Shown in pieces: positions 61,207 to 64,000 of a stretch of 64,000 nucleotides of DNA; position 1 is the stretch's first letter, and the number at the start of each line of letters is the position of its first letter. The position numbers and the translations under genes are program-made. The stretch is from JBAIYU01 sp036763085 (GTDB taxonomy: Bacteria > Bacillota > Negativicutes > DSM-1736 > Dendrosporobacteraceae). The notes beneath the pieces are model-generated. The model did not search any database. It saw only the letters and a program-made list of their open reading frames with translations, and had not been told where the DNA came from. Location: positions 682,001 to 746,000 of the forward strand of contig NZ_JBAIYU010000010.1 in NCBI RefSeq assembly GCF_036763085.1, read 5' to 3'.

Positions 61207-62927
61207 TCTGCACCTCGGTAAGCTGTTACCAGATCATAGTATAAACCCTTCGATCCAATAAGTTCAGCATGATTTCCACTTTCAGCTGTTCGCCCTTGAT
61301 TAATAACAACTATCTTATCAGCGTTGTACACAGTCGTCAGGCGATGAGCAATAGTAAGCACTGTACGACCGCTAGCCAACCGATCAAGCGCTGACTGAAT
61401 TTCATTTTCATTTTTGGCATCGAGACCCGCCGTAGCTTCATCAAGTATCAAAAATGGCGCATCTTTCAAAAAAGCTCGGGCAATTGCAATTCGCCGTTTC
61501 TCACCGCCGCTTAGACCATGTCCACCTTCGCCGATTAACGTATTATAGCCTTGCGGCAGCCCAATAATAAAATCATGAGCACCGGCATCAACTGCCGCCG
61601 ACTCTAGCTCGTGCTGTTCTGCATCTTTTCTTCCAAAGCGGATATTATCAGCCACTGTTCCGTAAAACAGGTGTGCTGATTGGGGTACATAGGCTACCTT
61701 CTCCAGCCAAGCGGATAAGTCTAATTCGTCCAGTCTTTCGTTATTGATTAAAATCTCTCCTGACTGGGCTTCAACAAAGCCAAGAAGCAGGTTAGCAACT
61801 GTACTCTTTCCGGCACCACTTGCACCTACTAGTGCAACATTTTCGCCGGAACTTATAGTTAAGTTAAATCCCTTTAGAGCAGTCCGCTGTCCCTCTTGAT
61901 AGGCAAAATAAACATCCTTAAATTCCAAACATATCTTGTCTTGTGGCAAAATCTTTTGATTCCCATCTCTTTTCACCACTGGTTTAGATAATACCTTATA
62001 TATCCTTTCCGCCGCGCTCATACCTGCCATACCAGCATGAAACTGTGTTCCTAAATGTCTTAATGGCAAATAAAATTCAGGAGCAAGCAGCAGCAAAAAA
62101 AAGGCTTGGCTAAAGGTCAGGTTGTAATACAGCAGCCTTAGGCCAACAGTTACCGCGACTAAAGCTGTACTGATAGTCGCAACGAGTTCCAGCACCAATG
62201 CCGATACAAAAGCAACTTTTAATACACTGAGAGTAATATCGCGAAACTCATTGCTCATTCTGGCAATAACCCTTACTTGGTCAACACTGCGTCCGAAAAT
62301 CTTGAGGGTAGTAAGCCCTTGCAGCACATCGAGAAAATGGGCACTCAGTCGTGATAAAGTTTCCCACTGACGTTTATTAAGCCTCTCGGCCATTTTTCCG
62401 ATCAAAATCATAAATATCGGGATAAGCGGAGCAGTTATTAACAAAATTAAAGCTGTTGTAACATCTAACGGTGTAACTATTCCAAGTATTAATAGCGGCA
62501 CTAGCGCCGCAGTACATAACTGTGGTAAGAATTTCGCAAAGTATGGCTCAATATTCTCTACACCCTCGACCATAAGATTTATTAACTCTCCAGACTGCTC
62601 CCCGCTTATATGTACAGGTCCTAATGCCAACAGCTGCTTGGCTAATCGCTCGCGCAGATTGCTTTTTATACTTACGGCCAGCTTGTGAGAAAAATGTTCA
62701 TTCAACCAAACAAATATTGCCCTCAATATCATAATAACGAGCAGCATGCACATCCAAGGATAGACCGCTGACAAGTCTAAATCACCTAGAAATACCCCAT
62801 CAATTATCTTTGTCAAATAGTCGGCTTGCAGTACGACTAATACCCCAGTACCTAGACTTAGACCAATCAGCGTCATAAACAGCTGTCTGTAATTTTTCAT
62901 CTCTCTTATAAGACGCTTATCGATCAT
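61203..62927 (-). CDS. cydD: Thiol reductant ABC exporter subunit CydD
   Basis: 574 aa half-transporter with Walker A GASGAGKST, signature LSGGEKRR and Walker B FLILDEATAGLD. Forms a heterodimer with CydC. It is the second gene of an operon with the 111-aa gene upstream (17-base gap). Confidence 0.92.
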   Translation of the reverse strand: MIDKRLIREMKNYRQLFMTLIGLSLGTGVLVVLQADYLTKIIDGVFLGDLDLSAVYPWMCMLLVIMILRAIFVWLNEHFSHKLAVSIKSNLRERLAKQLLALGPVHISGEQSGELINLMVEGVENIEPYFAKFLPQLCTAALVPLLILGIVTPLDVTTALILLITAPLIPIFMILIGKMAERLNKRQWETLSRLSAHFLDVLQGLTTLKIFGRSVDQVRVIARMSNEFRDITLSVLKVAFVSALVLELVATISTALVAVTVGLRLLYYNLTFSQAFFLLLLAPEFYLPLRHLGTQFHAGMAGMSAAERIYKVLSKPVVKRDGNQKILPQDKICLEFKDVYFAYQEGQRTALKGFNLTISSGENVALVGASGAGKSTVANLLLGFVEAQSGEILINNERLDELDLSAWLEKVAYVPQSAHLFYGTVADNIRFGRKDAEQHELESAAVDAGAHDFIIGLPQGYNTLIGEGGHGLSGGEKRRIAIARAFLKDAPFLILDEATAGLDAKNENEIQSALDRLASGRTVLTIAHRLTTVYNADKIVVINQGRTAESGNHAELIGSKGLYYDLVTAYRGAE

Positions 62928-62944
62928 GACTTTCTCCTCTTTAC

Positions 62945-63280
62945 TTAGCCGAGATGACGCTCATAATCAATGCCTGCTTGGGTAACTTTGACATCCTTTA
63001 TATCAACGCTTTCTGGCATGCCATTTTCATTGACTTGAATATTTGCCCCTTCTATAAAACCATAATCTTGAAGTTTTTTTACTGCCATCATATAGATTTT
63101 TTCATTTAGCTGAACAAACTCAGCAGTAACTTTAGTCATATCTGGCTCACTCTTGAGCTGTTCCTTATAAAATTCCATAAGTACATAGTCATGGGGTCCA
63201 GTCAGGTCTACCTTTTTGAAATGCTCCTTTTCATGCTCACTATATTTCTTAGTAAGTTTAAGTAATAAATCAGAACGCAT
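62945..63280 (-). CDS. Hypothetical protein (111 aa) upstream of cydDC
   Basis: Not recognised. Soluble, helical N-terminal half (LLKLTKKYSEHEKEHFKKVD) and a C-terminal strand pair with VDIKDVKVTQAGIDYERHLG, a winged-helix-like ending. It lies 17 bases before cydD and has a good GGTGATAG-type ribosome site; a regulator or accessory role is only a guess. Confidence 0.55.
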   Translation of the reverse strand: MRSDLLLKLTKKYSEHEKEHFKKVDLTGPHDYVLMEFYKEQLKSEPDMTKVTAEFVQLNEKIYMMAVKKLQDYGFIEGANIQVNENGMPESVDIKDVKVTQAGIDYERHLG

Positions 63281-63369
63281 ACTATCACCCTTTCTTAACC
63301 ATTCTACTCACTCTAGCACTCTCATCAACAAAGATATACGATACTTATTCTATCTTATATTGTAATATA

Positions 63370-63397
63370 TTTAAGGCCGGATTACTCCGGCCTTAAA
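63370..63397 (-). terminator. Terminator of the lactate-dehydrogenase-like gene
   Basis: TTTAAGGCCGGA/TCCGGCCTTAAA with a TTAC loop, three bases after the stop codon. Confidence 0.8.
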
Positions 63398-63400
63398 TAA

Positions 63401-64000
63401 TTATTTTTTGCCTTTAGCACATTTATCAACAAGATACGCAATTGACTGATAGCTAATTCCCGCAGTATTTGCAAGACCAATCTCACAAGTACGGCTGTTA
63501 GAATAGCCACACTTACAGTCATGCGGCAAAGCTTCTTTTAAGTGTTCTAAAGCTGATTCATTTAGTTCCGGTACTTCAAAGCCTTTGTCACCAGCGAAAC
63601 CGCAGCACCTTACTTTTTCCGGCACTATAACTTTTGTTGCACAAGCTTCAGCGATTGCCTTAAACTTTTCAGCTAATCCCATTTTGGTTGCACTGCAAGT
63701 GACATGTACCGCAATGGTTTCATCTGATTTTTCAAGGTCGAGCCTGTTTAATAATTGATCATGTATGAACTCAACAGTATCTAAAATCTTTAGGCGCTTA
63801 TCCATTACCCGCTTCATCCGGTATACACATGGACTTGTATCGCAGAGCACAACGTACTCACCATTATTGCTGCATTCTAAGAGCGCTTTTTCTAGTTCTG
63901 CGCTCATGTTATCAGCCGCTTCAAAATAGCCTTTGCTCTCAAACGGCATACCGCAGCATAGTTTATCCATCTCTTTAGGATAAATAACCTCATAGCCAGC
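63401..64000 (-). CDS. C-terminal part of a GlcD/GlcF-type lactate or glycolate oxidoreductase (partial)
   Basis: The reading frame stays open to the window edge (the ten codons before the first Met read AGYEVIYPKE), so the true start lies outside. Two CCG motifs (LCCGMPFESKG and RCCGFAGDKG) form the cysteine-rich domain of FAD/Fe-S D-lactate or glycolate dehydrogenases, with additional cysteines at the end. The full protein should oxidise a 2-hydroxyacid. Confidence 0.8.
   Translation of the reverse strand, partial: AGYEVIYPKEMDKLCCGMPFESKGYFEAADNMSAELEKALLECSNNGEYVVLCDTSPCVYRMKRVMDKRLKILDTVEFIHDQLLNRLDLEKSDETIAVHVTCSATKMGLAEKFKAIAEACATKVIVPEKVRCCGFAGDKGFEVPELNESALEHLKEALPHDCKCGYSNSRTCEIGLANTAGISYQSIAYLVDKCAKGKK

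Overview
The window looks like a chromosome segment of a low-GC, anaerobic, spore-former-type Firmicute that has an outer membrane, most likely a member of the Negativicutes (Sporomusaceae-like). The Firmicutes signs are strong AGGAGG ribosome sites, frequent TTG/GTG starts, a T-box in front of serA, and YkvI, YjfB, YmaF and CBO0543-type proteins. The diderm signs are a complete RND inner-membrane pump with its periplasmic adaptor, and a small signal-peptide beta-barrel-like protein ending in Phe. The assignment is inferred from gene content only. No rRNA, CRISPR array, prophage or intact transposon was seen.

Layout. 0-4 kb: sulfur genes (larE, O-acetylhomoserine sulfhydrylase, an AsrC-like siroheme reductase) embedded in unusual regulatory RNAs: a tandem-hairpin element present twice in opposite orientation, and a near-identical attenuator in front of two of the genes. 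4-14.3 kb: a tiny zinc-ribbon gene, an SbmA/BacA-like ABC protein, then tatA-hypC-hypD-hypE-galE divergent from hypF ([NiFe]-hydrogenase maturation), and a heavy-metal-domain/SafE/cupredoxin fusion. 14.3-24.7 kb: hypotheticals, dctA, a tetR-acrA-acrB operon, and a GAF-PAS-GGDEF-HD-GYP c-di-GMP protein. 24.8-32.9 kb: a stretch rich in very small genes (two paralogous poly-isoleucine miniproteins, yjfB, ymaF, small membrane proteins) with long perfect hairpins between them, plus an amidase and rtcB. 33-42 kb: a chemoreceptor, orphan membrane proteins, a GH25 lysozyme, an IS3-type end remnant, an outer-membrane protein, and the selenocysteine tRNA gene together with a broken partial copy of it 5.2 kb away. 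42-52 kb: amtB behind a strong promoter and a leader terminator, a CZB chemoreceptor, serS, PAS-HD-GYP, ykvI, a thioredoxin-reductase-like flavoprotein and an Fe-S aldo/keto reductase. 52-64 kb: the serine block (serA with T-box, DUF1015, divergent serC), a flavin reductase, DJ-1/PfpI, DUF2225, cydDC, and the C-terminal part of a lactate/glycolate-type Fe-S oxidoreductase running off the right edge.

How the parts fit: hydrogenase maturation with Tat export, selenocysteine insertion, CydDC, ammonium uptake, C4-dicarboxylate uptake, serine synthesis and sulfide incorporation describe an anaerobe with Ni, Se and Fe-S chemistry. The structural hydrogenase genes, hypA/hypB, larA/B/C, selA/B/D and cydAB are not in this window. 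Start codons were moved from the longest open frame to the position supported by a ribosome site wherever one was clear.
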